A DNA stretch of 64,000 nucleotides from Methylobacter sp. (GTDB lineage: Bacteria > Pseudomonadota > Gammaproteobacteria > Methylococcales > Methylomonadaceae): NCBI GenBank assembly GCA_026399025.1, contig JAPLRU010000093.1, positions 50,113 to 114,112 of the forward strand. The letters are read 5' to 3'. Each line of letters starts with the position of its first letter. Positions within the stretch are counted from its first letter, which is position 1. Shown here piece after piece: positions 41,036-50,722 of the stretch. The translations under genes and the position numbers were made by a program. Under the pieces are notes generated by a model. The model saw nothing but the letters and a program-made list of their open reading frames with translations. It was not told the DNA's origin and did not search any database.

Positions 41036-42341
41036 GAAGCTCTCCAGCCAGTTGCACCGCTTGTTCTTGGCGGAATAAAGCCTGGGCAAACTGGGGCAAA
41101 CTCATTTCAAACTCGCCGCTTGCGCCGACGCGGTTGAGTGCATCTGCAAAATCTTGCGTCTTGCCGGTCAAGACTAAAACCGCCGCATCGCGCAAACTCA
41201 AACGGCCTGTGTCGGGTGGCGCGGTGAGTGTCTCCAACCAGTCTTTGGAAAGTTGCTGACGCGCTTGGTCGAGTTCTTCGAGTAAGGTTTGTAAGCTGAT
41301 TTTTTGATTAAAACTTGCTTCAGACAGTCGGTTCACTGCTTCGGCAAGCAAATAGCCAACGCTGGCGGGGGTCGGCTTGGCCACCTCGTTGAGCAGGTCA
41401 ACTGTCATCACCATAGAGGCAATGGCAGGGGTGAGTTCACGATAACTGCAACGTAACGAAGACGAGTAAAGCGCTTCCGACCACCACAGGGCATTTAGGC
41501 GGATTTGCTCGGCTTGCTGGGTTCGTTGTACCCAGTCTTGTTGAAGAGCTAATGTTTCATTCAGTAATCCGGTAAAGTCAGTTAGACAGGCTTGTACCTG
41601 CTGGTTTACATCTGACTGGGATTTACCTAATTTAATGGCTAAAGCATCCAGTTCATCGGCAAGCAATTGTTGCATTCTTGGCGCAAACTGGTAAGACCAC
41701 TGATGGCCTACGTTCGGCCAATGAGGATTTGGATCGTCCATCGTTTGGCTCTGTGCGTTATGCGGCCCAGCCGCTCTTTCCACCTTTTGTAATAACGCAG
41801 CCCTATTAACTTTGGGTGATTCAAGTTTTGTGATTTTTGGCAACTGTAATTCCCCAACAGTTGTTTGCTCGGCCTCATCAGCAGTCAACGCAAGACCCGC
41901 CAGCGCCTTCTCTTCCGCGCGCCCTGCCCACGCCTCCAACATACTCCGTACCACCGCCTCTTCCCTGCCCAACTTTAACAACGGCAAAGTATCCGCCGCC
42001 GTCAGCCACAAAATAGCCGCGTTGTTGTCCTCTTCCGCCACTTGATTACAAGCATCCAACAAAATAGCCCTGAGCAAATTGACCGGCATATCGGGAAACA
42101 CCGAACGCACCGCTTTCCATTCCGCCACCAAGGCTTGTTCGGCTTGGACAATAATGGGATCGTCCTCAGCTATATCCGCAGCCAGCCCCACCAGAATAGC
42201 CCGAATCAATAGCAACGGCTGTTCGCGGAGTTGTTGAGCGACGGTTTTAGCGGCTTGCTCGATTTTTGAAAAACGCTCGTCATCACCGTTAAGGTTTTCG
42301 ATAAGGCCAGCGTTTAACAGCCCGGTTAGTAATTCAGTCAT
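41028..42341 (-). CDS. Helical adaptor (GASH-like, GTPase-associated system helical protein)
   Basis: MTELLTGLLNAGLIENLNGDDERFSKIEQAAKTVAQQL...; Trp/Ala-rich predicted all-helical; overlaps the DO-GTPase2 gene. Confidence 0.6.
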   Translation of the reverse strand: MTELLTGLLNAGLIENLNGDDERFSKIEQAAKTVAQQLREQPLLLIRAILVGLAADIAEDDPIIVQAEQALVAEWKAVRSVFPDMPVNLLRAILLDACNQVAEEDNNAAILWLTAADTLPLLKLGREEAVVRSMLEAWAGRAEEKALAGLALTADEAEQTTVGELQLPKITKLESPKVNRAALLQKVERAAGPHNAQSQTMDDPNPHWPNVGHQWSYQFAPRMQQLLADELDALAIKLGKSQSDVNQQVQACLTDFTGLLNETLALQQDWVQRTQQAEQIRLNALWWSEALYSSSLRCSYRELTPAIASMVMTVDLLNEVAKPTPASVGYLLAEAVNRLSEASFNQKISLQTLLEELDQARQQLSKDWLETLTAPPDTGRLSLRDAAVLVLTGKTQDFADALNRVGASGEFEMSLPQFAQALFRQEQAVQLAGELHE

Positions 42342-42364
42342 GCAAATCTCCAAAAAACAATTGT

Positions 42365-42503
42365 CATCGTTCCCACGCTCCGGCGTGGGAATGCAGGCAG
42401 CAACGCTCCAGCGTTGCGGGGCTACAGCCGCAGCTGAAGCATTTGTATACGGGACGCTGGAGCGTCCATGACGGCATTCCCACGCCGGAGCGTGGGAACG
42501 ATG
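42365..42503. repeat. REP-like nested palindromic element inside the GTPase operon
   Basis: catcgttcccacgctccggcgtgggaatgc ... gcattcccacgccggagcgtgggaacgatg with inner aacgctccagcgtt and gacgctggagcgtc. Confidence 0.85.
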
Positions 42504-42522
42504 ACGGTCAGTCAAGTCGGCC

Positions 42523-43842
42523 TTATTTATTCAAAAGGCCGAGGTAGCGTAAAAGCACATCATTATTAGGAAAGTCGTCCAATGCGGCTTGCACTATCAT
42601 TTCGGGACGCGCCAGAGCCCCTTGCATATTCCGTTGCCAAAGTCGTTGCCAGAGATCAAAAGGTCTTGAATTATTTTCAACATCACGGGCTTTGCCGCCT
42701 GCACGTTGCCATAAAGCGCGGGCATCCCGTACATCGGGATATTCTTCTGCGAGAACTGCAAGTAGATCGCGTGGCAGATTCAAATCTATTGCTTCGGTTG
42801 AGGTGCTTGTATAGGGCGCGGGGCTGGTCATGGCATTATCGGCACAATCAGACAACAAGTCGGCGGATTTTCTGAGTAACGCAAGCAAACATTCTGCCGC
42901 CGCTCTGGCGGCAAACTCCCTGTAACGATTATCTTTAAATGAGTCGCCATAGTCCGATACACCTTTTGCGACTAAAACAGGTATGTTATGAATTTCTCCT
43001 AACGCGCCCAACGCGCTTGCTTCCATTTCGATGCCAAGGACTTTACGCATAGACTCTGCAAGATGAGGAAAGATACTTTCATTTTCGCTAACAGCTGCTC
43101 CCGTCGCCATAGGTGCGACATGAATATTGAAATCAGGTGGCGAGGAAGGATTGCCGTGATAGAGCAAGTTTAATTCTTCAGCTCGTTGTTGTCCCGCAGC
43201 CGTTAACGTTAAAGGTTTTTCCAACCATTTACGCTGCCAAAGACGCGGCAGGACATCGCTCCAGTTCGGGCAAGCGGTATCACAATCGGCGTGTTGACTT
43301 GGATCTTCCCCAGCAAGAGCCCTAAGCAAAACCCAGTCTTCTTGCTGTTCTAACGATAATGCCGGACGTAAACTTAACCATGATGTGTTTAGCGCAGGGA
43401 CAGACACATGCTGCATCCGTTGCACCCAAGTTGACGACGGACGATATTGAAGTTGGTCGCCTTGAAATCGTTCTTGACCATCTTCTACCGTCAACTTGCC
43501 CGCATCATAAGACCAGAGCCGTTCGGCGAAAATTACATCGCCTAAAGCCACTTTACCTCGACGCCCTGCGCAAATGCCGCTCATTGCGATACAACGCGCC
43601 GGTTGATCATGGATGAGTTTACTTGCAGTAGCTTGAGCCTGCTCTCGCCCCATATAACTGGCGTGTGTTGCCCGAATACTTAACGTACTTCCCGACGAGG
43701 TGGTGAAACGAGCATCGGCTATCATCCAGCCGCTGTCTAGCGGATGTTCTTGCCAATCTGTCTGAAGGCCATCGGCGACTTTAAGGACTTGGTCGTACTC
43801 ATCTTTTAATGCGCAAATCAGTAATATATCGACATTAGCCAT
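42523..43842 (-). CDS. Nucleoside phosphorylase/nucleosidase-like effector with C-terminal EAD1-like domain
   Basis: DILLICALKDEYDQVLKV..., CIAMSGICAGRRGKVALGDVIFAERLW, VLGIEMEASALGAL...VLVAKGVSDYGD; C-term DARALWQRAGGKARDVENNSRPFDLWQRLWQ...FPNNDVLLRYLGLL. Confidence 0.85.
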   Translation of the reverse strand: MANVDILLICALKDEYDQVLKVADGLQTDWQEHPLDSGWMIADARFTTSSGSTLSIRATHASYMGREQAQATASKLIHDQPARCIAMSGICAGRRGKVALGDVIFAERLWSYDAGKLTVEDGQERFQGDQLQYRPSSTWVQRMQHVSVPALNTSWLSLRPALSLEQQEDWVLLRALAGEDPSQHADCDTACPNWSDVLPRLWQRKWLEKPLTLTAAGQQRAEELNLLYHGNPSSPPDFNIHVAPMATGAAVSENESIFPHLAESMRKVLGIEMEASALGALGEIHNIPVLVAKGVSDYGDSFKDNRYREFAARAAAECLLALLRKSADLLSDCADNAMTSPAPYTSTSTEAIDLNLPRDLLAVLAEEYPDVRDARALWQRAGGKARDVENNSRPFDLWQRLWQRNMQGALARPEMIVQAALDDFPNNDVLLRYLGLLNK

Positions 43843-43904
43843 AGCGTTTTAGTTCTGTGTTATCAAAGGTGAGTAGTTACCATTTTCTAAGATCATTAGC
43901 TTTT

Positions 43905-46568
43905 TCAAGCCGATTTGTAGATCAAGCTCTTACTCGCCACTTCATAAACATCTTTAGAAATTGCCTCAGTGTTCATAATCCGTTCCAGCTGAGTTTTCAT
44001 CAAGGCCTGTCTACCTTCATCATATCTGCGCCATCCTGTTAATGCACCGACCATGCGTGAGGCAATCTGCGGATTCAAGGTGTTCAGTTCGATAATTCGG
44101 TCGGCAAGAAATCGATAACCTTGCCCGTTGGCGGCATGGAAATGCAACGGGTTTGACTGGCTGAACGCGCCTATCAATGACCTGACGCGGTTTGGATTTT
44201 TTAAGTCAAACGCAGGATGATTCATTAACGCTTGCACGGTCGCAAAGGTATCGGGCATGCTGCTGGAAGCCTGCAACGCAAACCATTTGTCGATAACCAA
44301 GGCTTCCGCTTGCCATTGGCGATAAAAACTGTCCAGACATTGCTGTTTGGCGGGATGCGGATTGTTGACGATAACCGTTAACGCGGCCATTTGATCGGTC
44401 ATGTTTTTGGCGCTGTTAAATTGCAGTTGCGTCAGTTGGTGAATGTCTCTGTTTTCAAGTTTGCCTAGGTAACTTAAGCAGGTGTTTTTAATGCGTCTGC
44501 GGCCAATCGCGCCGGCATCGAATTTTCCGGATTCATCGCGATGATTGTTCCGGTATAAAGTCTGGAAGTGGTTTTGCAGTTGTTCGGCCAAGGTCAGCAT
44601 TACAAATTCACGGGCCGTATGGATGGCTTCGACATCGACAAGCTGCATTTGTTCGGCCAGATAGGTTTCCGAGGGCAGGTTTAACAATAAAGAAAAATAC
44701 GACAGGTCGTCCCACGGCTGTTCCAGAACTTGCTTAAAGGCGTTAATCATGATCGGATTGACCTGCATGTCCCGGCCGTTTTGCAGGTCGGCAACTAATC
44801 CCATAATAATCTGCCCGGCCAGTTGCTGCCCGGCTTCCCAGCGATTAAACGTATCTTTGTCGTAACTTAATAAAAACGCCAGTTCATCCGGACTGCGCTC
44901 CATCACCAGTTTAACCGGCGCGGAGAAGCCTCTTAAGATCGAAACGACCGGCTGTTCCGCTAGGTTTTCAAAGGTAAATAATTGCTCGGCCTCAGTCAGT
45001 TGCAGAATGACTTCGTCGCGGGCTTGATTGCTGCCCTGCAATTGACATGGCGCGACAGCACCGGTTTTATCGATTAAACCGACCGTTACAGGGATGTGCA
45101 AGGGTTCTTTATGCGCTTGTCCCGGCGTTGGCGGGCAGCTTTGGCTTAGGCTTAAGGATAGGGTTTGCGCCGCTGGATTGTAGTGTTGCTTAACGGTTAT
45201 TACCGGTGTTCCGGCCTGCGCATACCAGCGGCGGAATTGAGTCAAGTCAATGTCATTAGCCGCTTCCATCGCGTTGACGAAATCCTCGCAAGTCACCGCT
45301 TGACCGTCATGACGCTCAAAATATAAATCGCTGCCTTTGCGGAAACCTTCCGCACCCACCAAGGTATGAATCATGCGCACCACTTCCGCGCCTTTTTCAT
45401 ACACGGTCAAGGTGTAAAAGTTGTTGATTTCGATGTAGGCTTCGGGGCGTACCGGATGCGCCAACGGACCGGCGTCTTCGGCAAACTGGCGGGTGCGCAA
45501 CATATTGACGTCTTCGATACGCTTAACCGCTTTGGAAGTGCGGTCGCCGGTAAATTCCTGATCGCGGAATACGGTAAAGCCTTCTTTTAAACTGAGCTGG
45601 AACCAATCCCGGCAGGTGATACGATTGCCGGTCCAGTTATGGAAATATTCATGGCCGATAACGGCTTCAATCGATTCATAATCGGAATCGGTTGCGGTAT
45701 CGGGCCGCGCCAATACGAATTTGGTATTAAAGACATTAAGACCTTTGTTTTCCATTGCGCCCATGTTGAAGTGGCCTACCGCGACGATCATGTACAGATC
45801 CAGGTCGTATTCTCGGCCGTAGACGTGTTCATCCCAGCGCATCGCGTTTTTTAACGATTCCATGGCGTGCTCGCATTTGTCCCTATCGTGTTTTTCGACA
45901 AAAATTTGCAGGTCGATGTCTCGGCCGGATTGCGTAGTAAAGCGGTCTGCGATGCATTCGAGTTGCCCTGCAACCAATGCGAACAGATAACACGGCTTGT
46001 TGAACGGATCTTCCCAGGTCACCCAGTGGCGGTTGTCGGGCAATTCGCCTTCAGCGATTTTATTGCCGTTGGATAATAAAACCGGGTAACGGTCTTTGTC
46101 CCCGACCAAGGTTGTGGTGAACAGAGTCATCACATCGGGGCGGTCCAGGAAATAGGTGATTTTCCTGAAGCCTTCCGCCTCGCATTGGGTACACAACATA
46201 CCGTTGGATAAATACAGCCCTTCCAGCGCGGTATTGGCTTTCGGGTTAATGATGTTTTCGATGGTCAGCACAAAGCGTTGCTGCTGAGGAACCGTGTTAA
46301 TGATCAAGGCATCATGGGTTTGCAGGTATTGATCTTTGGTTAAGTCGTTGCCGTCATCCAGATTAAGGCGGATCAGCTGTAGGCTTTCGCCCGATAGGAT
46401 CAGTGTGCTGTCTGTTGACAGGCTGGCGGGGTTACGGCTCAGGGTGAGTCGCGAAATCACCCGTGTGTTTTCGTCATCCAGCGCAAAATTCAAGGCGACA
46501 CTGTGAATCAGGTATTCAGGTACCGTGTAATCTTTGAGATAAATGGTTTGTGGATTAGGGTCGCGCAT
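43905..46568 (-). CDS. pepN: Aminopeptidase N
   Basis: GAMENKGLNVFN, VIGHEYFHNWTGNRITCRDWFQLSLKEGFTVFRDQEF. Confidence 0.97.
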   Translation of the reverse strand: MRDPNPQTIYLKDYTVPEYLIHSVALNFALDDENTRVISRLTLSRNPASLSTDSTLILSGESLQLIRLNLDDGNDLTKDQYLQTHDALIINTVPQQQRFVLTIENIINPKANTALEGLYLSNGMLCTQCEAEGFRKITYFLDRPDVMTLFTTTLVGDKDRYPVLLSNGNKIAEGELPDNRHWVTWEDPFNKPCYLFALVAGQLECIADRFTTQSGRDIDLQIFVEKHDRDKCEHAMESLKNAMRWDEHVYGREYDLDLYMIVAVGHFNMGAMENKGLNVFNTKFVLARPDTATDSDYESIEAVIGHEYFHNWTGNRITCRDWFQLSLKEGFTVFRDQEFTGDRTSKAVKRIEDVNMLRTRQFAEDAGPLAHPVRPEAYIEINNFYTLTVYEKGAEVVRMIHTLVGAEGFRKGSDLYFERHDGQAVTCEDFVNAMEAANDIDLTQFRRWYAQAGTPVITVKQHYNPAAQTLSLSLSQSCPPTPGQAHKEPLHIPVTVGLIDKTGAVAPCQLQGSNQARDEVILQLTEAEQLFTFENLAEQPVVSILRGFSAPVKLVMERSPDELAFLLSYDKDTFNRWEAGQQLAGQIIMGLVADLQNGRDMQVNPIMINAFKQVLEQPWDDLSYFSLLLNLPSETYLAEQMQLVDVEAIHTAREFVMLTLAEQLQNHFQTLYRNNHRDESGKFDAGAIGRRRIKNTCLSYLGKLENRDIHQLTQLQFNSAKNMTDQMAALTVIVNNPHPAKQQCLDSFYRQWQAEALVIDKWFALQASSSMPDTFATVQALMNHPAFDLKNPNRVRSLIGAFSQSNPLHFHAANGQGYRFLADRIIELNTLNPQIASRMVGALTGWRRYDEGRQALMKTQLERIMNTEAISKDVYEVASKSLIYKSA

Positions 46569-46975
46569 TATTTGTACCTGCTGTAGTGGTCGGAAGACCG
46601 GGTGTTTGAAACGGCGAACACAGCGATTAATAACCAAGCTGTTAAAAAACAAACGCCGCCGATAGGGGTGATCATGCCTAGCCAGGTATGATTGAGTAGC
46701 GCCAAAGCATATAAGCTGCCGGAAAACAGCAGGATGCCTGCGAACATCAAGCATCCGGCCCAGTGCAGTAATTTGGAGTTGGAGGCTTGCCGGTGGATCA
46801 GCGCGACGCCGACTAAGCCCAGCGCATGCCACATCTGATAAGTGACGCCGGTTTGGTAGACGGCCAGCATCTCCGGGCTGATGACGGTTTTTAAGCCGTG
46901 AGCGCCGAATGCGCCCATGCCGACGCCGGTTAATGCGCTTAATGAGCCCAGCAGTAAAAAATTCGGCTTCATCAT
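46568..46975 (-). CDS. DUF423-family membrane protein
   Basis: LGSLSALTGVGMGAFGAHGLK...YQTGVTYQMWHALGLV. Confidence 0.88.
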   Translation of the reverse strand: MMKPNFLLLGSLSALTGVGMGAFGAHGLKTVISPEMLAVYQTGVTYQMWHALGLVGVALIHRQASNSKLLHWAGCLMFAGILLFSGSLYALALLNHTWLGMITPIGGVCFLTAWLLIAVFAVSNTRSSDHYSRYK

Positions 46976-47493
46976 TTTTCCATCAGTCTGGGCATTAGCT
47001 GCACCAGATTACAGGGACGGGTACGATGATCCAATTGATCTTTGATCAGTGCGTCCCAAGCGGTGCGGCAGGCTCCCGATGAGCCGGGCAGGCAAAAAAT
47101 ATAGGTCGCATTGGCAACGCCGGCAATCGCTCTGGATTGGATGGTTGAGGTTTTAATATCTTCATAGGACAGCATTCTGAATATTTCGCCGAAACCGTCC
47201 AGCATTTTATCCAGCAGCGGGGCAACCGCTTCGGGTGTGCCGTCCCGGCCGGTTACGCCGGTGCCGCCGGTGCAGATGACGACATTAACGGTGTCCGCGG
47301 CAATCCAACTGGAAACGGCGGCCCTGATTTGATAAATATTATCAGGCACTATTTTCTTTTCGATGACGTAATGCCCCGCGTCGCTTGCACGTTCCATCAG
47401 CGTTTTGCCCGATACGTCATCGGCATCGCTGCGGCTGTCGGAAACGACCAGAATGGCGATATTTAAAGGAATGAAGTCTCTATCTGTAGTCAT
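46972..47493 (-). CDS. moaB: Molybdenum cofactor biosynthesis protein B
   Basis: [58 protein letters not shown]. Confidence 0.92.
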   Translation of the reverse strand: MTTDRDFIPLNIAILVVSDSRSDADDVSGKTLMERASDAGHYVIEKKIVPDNIYQIRAAVSSWIAADTVNVVICTGGTGVTGRDGTPEAVAPLLDKMLDGFGEIFRMLSYEDIKTSTIQSRAIAGVANATYIFCLPGSSGACRTAWDALIKDQLDHRTRPCNLVQLMPRLMEK

Positions 47494-47506
47494 GTTTTAA
47501 GAAAGA

Positions 47507-47562
47507 TTCAAGGTTCAAGGTTCAAGGTTCAAGGTCAAAGGTCAAAGGTCAAAGGTCAAAGG
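47507..47562. repeat. Eight-unit 7-bp tandem repeat (TTCAAGG x4, TCAAAGG x4)
   Basis: Read directly; sits 14 nt upstream of the moaB start codon. Confidence 0.95.
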
Positions 47563-47609
47563 TTCAAAAGCATACTCCTTGTGCCTTGAACCTTTGGTCT
47601 TTCGCCTAA

Positions 47610-48977
47610 TTACTTTAACACAACAAAGAAGCCTTCTTGTCCCCGCTGAATATTAATCAGCAAAGGGCTATTCGGATCGACGACCTGCTTTAATTCCTCG
47701 ATATTACGAACGCGATAGCGGTTTGCCGACACAATAACGTCGCCGGGACGCAGGCCGGCGCGCCATGCGTCGGATGTTGTGTCGATTTTTTCAATTAAAA
47801 CGCCCTCAATTTGGACTTTTAGCGATGTGCTTAATAACGCACCCTGTAGGCCGTGGTGCAGTTGACTCCCTGATAGTTGCGGCAGCTCCTGTTTACCGAT
47901 CGTGGCGGTAACCTGTCTTTTTTCAGTGCCTCGGAAATATTCAAGCTCAACATTCTCGCCGATTTGCATCATGCCGACGATATTACGGATGTCATGGCTG
48001 TTTTTAATGGATCGCCCATTGGCGGAAACAATAATGTCGCCCGGCTCCAGCCCTGCTTTCGCGGCGGGTGAATTGCTTTCAATCCGGCTGATCGCCGCAC
48101 CTTGTATATTTTTTAAATTAAACGCTTTGACCAGTTCGGGCGTCAGATCCTGTGTCGTTATGCCCAACAAGCCGCGCCGAACCTCGCCGTGTTTGACCAG
48201 TGACTCTTTGATCGTCATCACCATATTGGAGGGGATCGCAAAACCGATACCGACATTGCCGCCGGTGGGTGCGAGAATCGCGGTATTCATGCCGACTAGC
48301 TCGCCGTTCAGATTAACCAACGCGCCGCCTGAATTACCGGGATTAATCGACGCATCGGTCTGGATAAAATCCTCGTAGCCTTCTATGCCAAGACCGGAAC
48401 GGCCCAAGGCGCTGACGATGCCCGATGTTACGGTTTGTCCTAAGCCGAACGGATTGCCGATAGCGACCACAAAATCGCCGACTTTCAGTTGGCTGGAATC
48501 GGCAATCGGCAACATGGTTAAGTTATCGGCCGGAATCCGGATAATAGCGACATCCGCTTCGGGGTCGGTACCGATTAATTTAGCGGCAAGCTGGCGGCCG
48601 TCATTCAAGGTCACCGTGATGGTGTCGGCTTTATCGATAACATGGTTGTTGGTCAGAACCAAACCTTGCTTGCTGTCAATAATAACGCCGGAACCCAGGC
48701 TGTTTCTTTGTTGCCGCCGCAGTTGCCGGTCGGGGATATTAAAAAATTGGCGAAAAACCGGATCCTGCATCAGCGGGTTGTCGTTAACGGTGATATTGGT
48801 CGAGGTTGAGATGTTGACCACCGCCGGCATGCTGCGCTCAAGCATCGGAGCCAGGGAGGGTAACGCCCGCCCTTCCGCATAAGCCGGCAAACCGGCTTGC
48901 GCAGCCGTTGTTAGGCAAAAATTAAGGGATAACAGAGATATCAATAACAGCTGTTTTACAGATTCAGTATTTACCAT
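47610..48977 (-). CDS. DegP/DegQ-family serine endoprotease
   Basis: VLTNNHVIDKADTITVTL, DASINPGNSGGALVNLNGELVG, two PDZ domains. Confidence 0.93.
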   Translation of the reverse strand: MVNTESVKQLLLISLLSLNFCLTTAAQAGLPAYAEGRALPSLAPMLERSMPAVVNISTSTNITVNDNPLMQDPVFRQFFNIPDRQLRRQQRNSLGSGVIIDSKQGLVLTNNHVIDKADTITVTLNDGRQLAAKLIGTDPEADVAIIRIPADNLTMLPIADSSQLKVGDFVVAIGNPFGLGQTVTSGIVSALGRSGLGIEGYEDFIQTDASINPGNSGGALVNLNGELVGMNTAILAPTGGNVGIGFAIPSNMVMTIKESLVKHGEVRRGLLGITTQDLTPELVKAFNLKNIQGAAISRIESNSPAAKAGLEPGDIIVSANGRSIKNSHDIRNIVGMMQIGENVELEYFRGTEKRQVTATIGKQELPQLSGSQLHHGLQGALLSTSLKVQIEGVLIEKIDTTSDAWRAGLRPGDVIVSANRYRVRNIEELKQVVDPNSPLLINIQRGQEGFFVVLK

Positions 48978-49113
48978 GGTTTTTTCCAGTGAGTGTGAAA
49001 CAAGCAATAGCTGACAATATATGTGTAAAAATGTTTAATACAAGGTGTGTTAAAGTAGTTTTTTTAAAAAATCAACACTGTCATTTAACCGTTATCTTGC
49101 TTAGAATATTCAA

Positions 49114-50466
49114 ATGGCTATAGACGTCAATTCCGAAGACGGGCTGATTATTCGAAAGCTCATCCCGCTCGCAACATTGCCGGGGACTCGTTTTAATGCG
49201 CTATGCGCAGAAATGACCGTTGAAGAAGTTCAAGACGGTTTTTTGTTTAAAAAGGGCGATGTCACTGCCCAGCTGATTTACCTGATAAATGGCGAGGTGA
49301 CTCTTCAAGCCGCCGGACTGGTGGTTGAGGTGATTGCCGCGAACAGTGATTCCGCCCGGTTTGCGCTGGCGCACCAGATCCCCAGAAAAATCGATGCAGT
49401 CGCGAACGGAAGGGTGCGTTTTTTGCGGCTGAATAATGATAGTGTTAATAATCCCCCCTCCCTTGCTTATAAAGAGGACAGCAGCCACATGGTCATTGAC
49501 GAGACTGAAGGCGATCCGAATGACTGGATGACAGCGTTATTAAGGTCGCCTATTTTTCAACGTCTCCCCCCCGCGAACTTACAAAAAATCTTAATGAGCC
49601 TGGAATCCGTTCATTATAAAAAAGGTGAAATCATTTTAGAGCAAGGCGGCACCGGGGATTATTACTATCTGATTAAAAATGGGCAATGCGTGTTAACGCG
49701 TAAACCTTCACCGAATGCCAAAGAAATTAAATTAGCCCAGTTGGCAAACGGCGATACTTTTGGCGAAGACGCTTTGCTTTCGGGCGCGCCCAGAAATGTA
49801 ACCATTACCGCGCTGACGGACATTGTGTTATTGCGCCTGGACAAAAAACAATTTATCTCTTTAATCAAAGAGCCTTCCTTAAAGTTTGTCGATTATGCAG
49901 GGATGCAAGAGGCGGTAAAAAAGGGAGCGATTCTGCTGGATGTCCGCTCGCAGGATGACTATGAGGACCAGCATCTTGACGGCAGTATCAATACGCCTTT
50001 TTTCTATTTAAGAATGCAGCTTAAAACATTCAGTCATGACAAGCCGGTCGTTGTCGTGTGTCAGGATGGCAAGACCAGCGAAGCCGCCGCGTTTTTATTG
50101 CTCAGAAATAAGATTGGGGCAATGATTTTAAAAGGCGGCATGGACAGCATTGCGCCCAAGCCGGAGGTAAAGCCCGATCAGGAGAATACCGCGCCTTTTG
50201 CCGACAATGCGAGCCTGCAAAGCCTTCATCGGGAAAATGAGCAAATGCATCCGGTCGGCGTTTCCACCGGGCTTTTAGAAGAGCAAATAAAAGCGCTTAA
50301 ATTGGAAAATGCAACGCTCAACAATACTAACAAACAGCTTCATGATAAATGCATGAAACTGGAATTCGATAAGCAACATGCTGAAAAGCAATGCCGGATA
50401 TTGCACAAACAAATGGAAAAGTTAACCCAGGTGCTGGATAAACTAAAAGGCGGGGGCGTCGGCTGA
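49114..50466 (+). CDS. Cyclic-nucleotide-binding-domain protein with rhodanese domain and coiled-coil tail
   Basis: GGTGDYYYLIKNGQCVLTR...GDTFGEDALLSGAPRNVTITAL; ILLDVRSQDDYEDQHLDGSINTPF...VVVVCQDGKTSEAA; C-terminal heptad-like region. Confidence 0.85.
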   Translation: MAIDVNSEDGLIIRKLIPLATLPGTRFNALCAEMTVEEVQDGFLFKKGDVTAQLIYLINGEVTLQAAGLVVEVIAANSDSARFALAHQIPRKIDAVANGRVRFLRLNNDSVNNPPSLAYKEDSSHMVIDETEGDPNDWMTALLRSPIFQRLPPANLQKILMSLESVHYKKGEIILEQGGTGDYYYLIKNGQCVLTRKPSPNAKEIKLAQLANGDTFGEDALLSGAPRNVTITALTDIVLLRLDKKQFISLIKEPSLKFVDYAGMQEAVKKGAILLDVRSQDDYEDQHLDGSINTPFFYLRMQLKTFSHDKPVVVVCQDGKTSEAAAFLLLRNKIGAMILKGGMDSIAPKPEVKPDQENTAPFADNASLQSLHRENEQMHPVGVSTGLLEEQIKALKLENATLNNTNKQLHDKCMKLEFDKQHAEKQCRILHKQMEKLTQVLDKLKGGGVG

Positions 50467-50554
50467 ATATAGTAGCGGCAACGTGACCCGACAGCTCGGG
50501 TTACGTTGCGCTCGGCTTGCGCTCAGAGCGCGCAAACCGAAAATAAGCTTTAAA

Positions 50555-50710
50555 TTATTTAATTTTGGCTTCTTTGTAAATCACATGTTTACGGACCACG
50601 GGATCAAATTTTTTGATCTCCATTTTTTCGGGCATAGTCCGTTTGTTTTTTGTGGTGGTATAAAAGTGCCCGGTGCCTTCGGTTGAAATCAATTTAATTT
50701 TATCGCGCAT
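50555..50710 (-). CDS. rpmG: 50S ribosomal protein L33
   Basis: Translated by hand: [51 protein letters not shown]. Confidence 0.96.
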   Translation of the reverse strand: MRDKIKLISTEGTGHFYTTTKNKRTMPEKMEIKKFDPVVRKHVIYKEAKIK

Positions 50711-50722
50711 TTTTCTATCCTC

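Noticed and set aside
42342-42515. N-terminal extension of the helical adaptor ORF
   Set aside because: The extra residues are translation of the REP palindrome; the ATG at 42341 is the sensible start.
47507-47562. CRISPR array
   Set aside because: Units are 7 bp with no spacers; simple tandem repeat.
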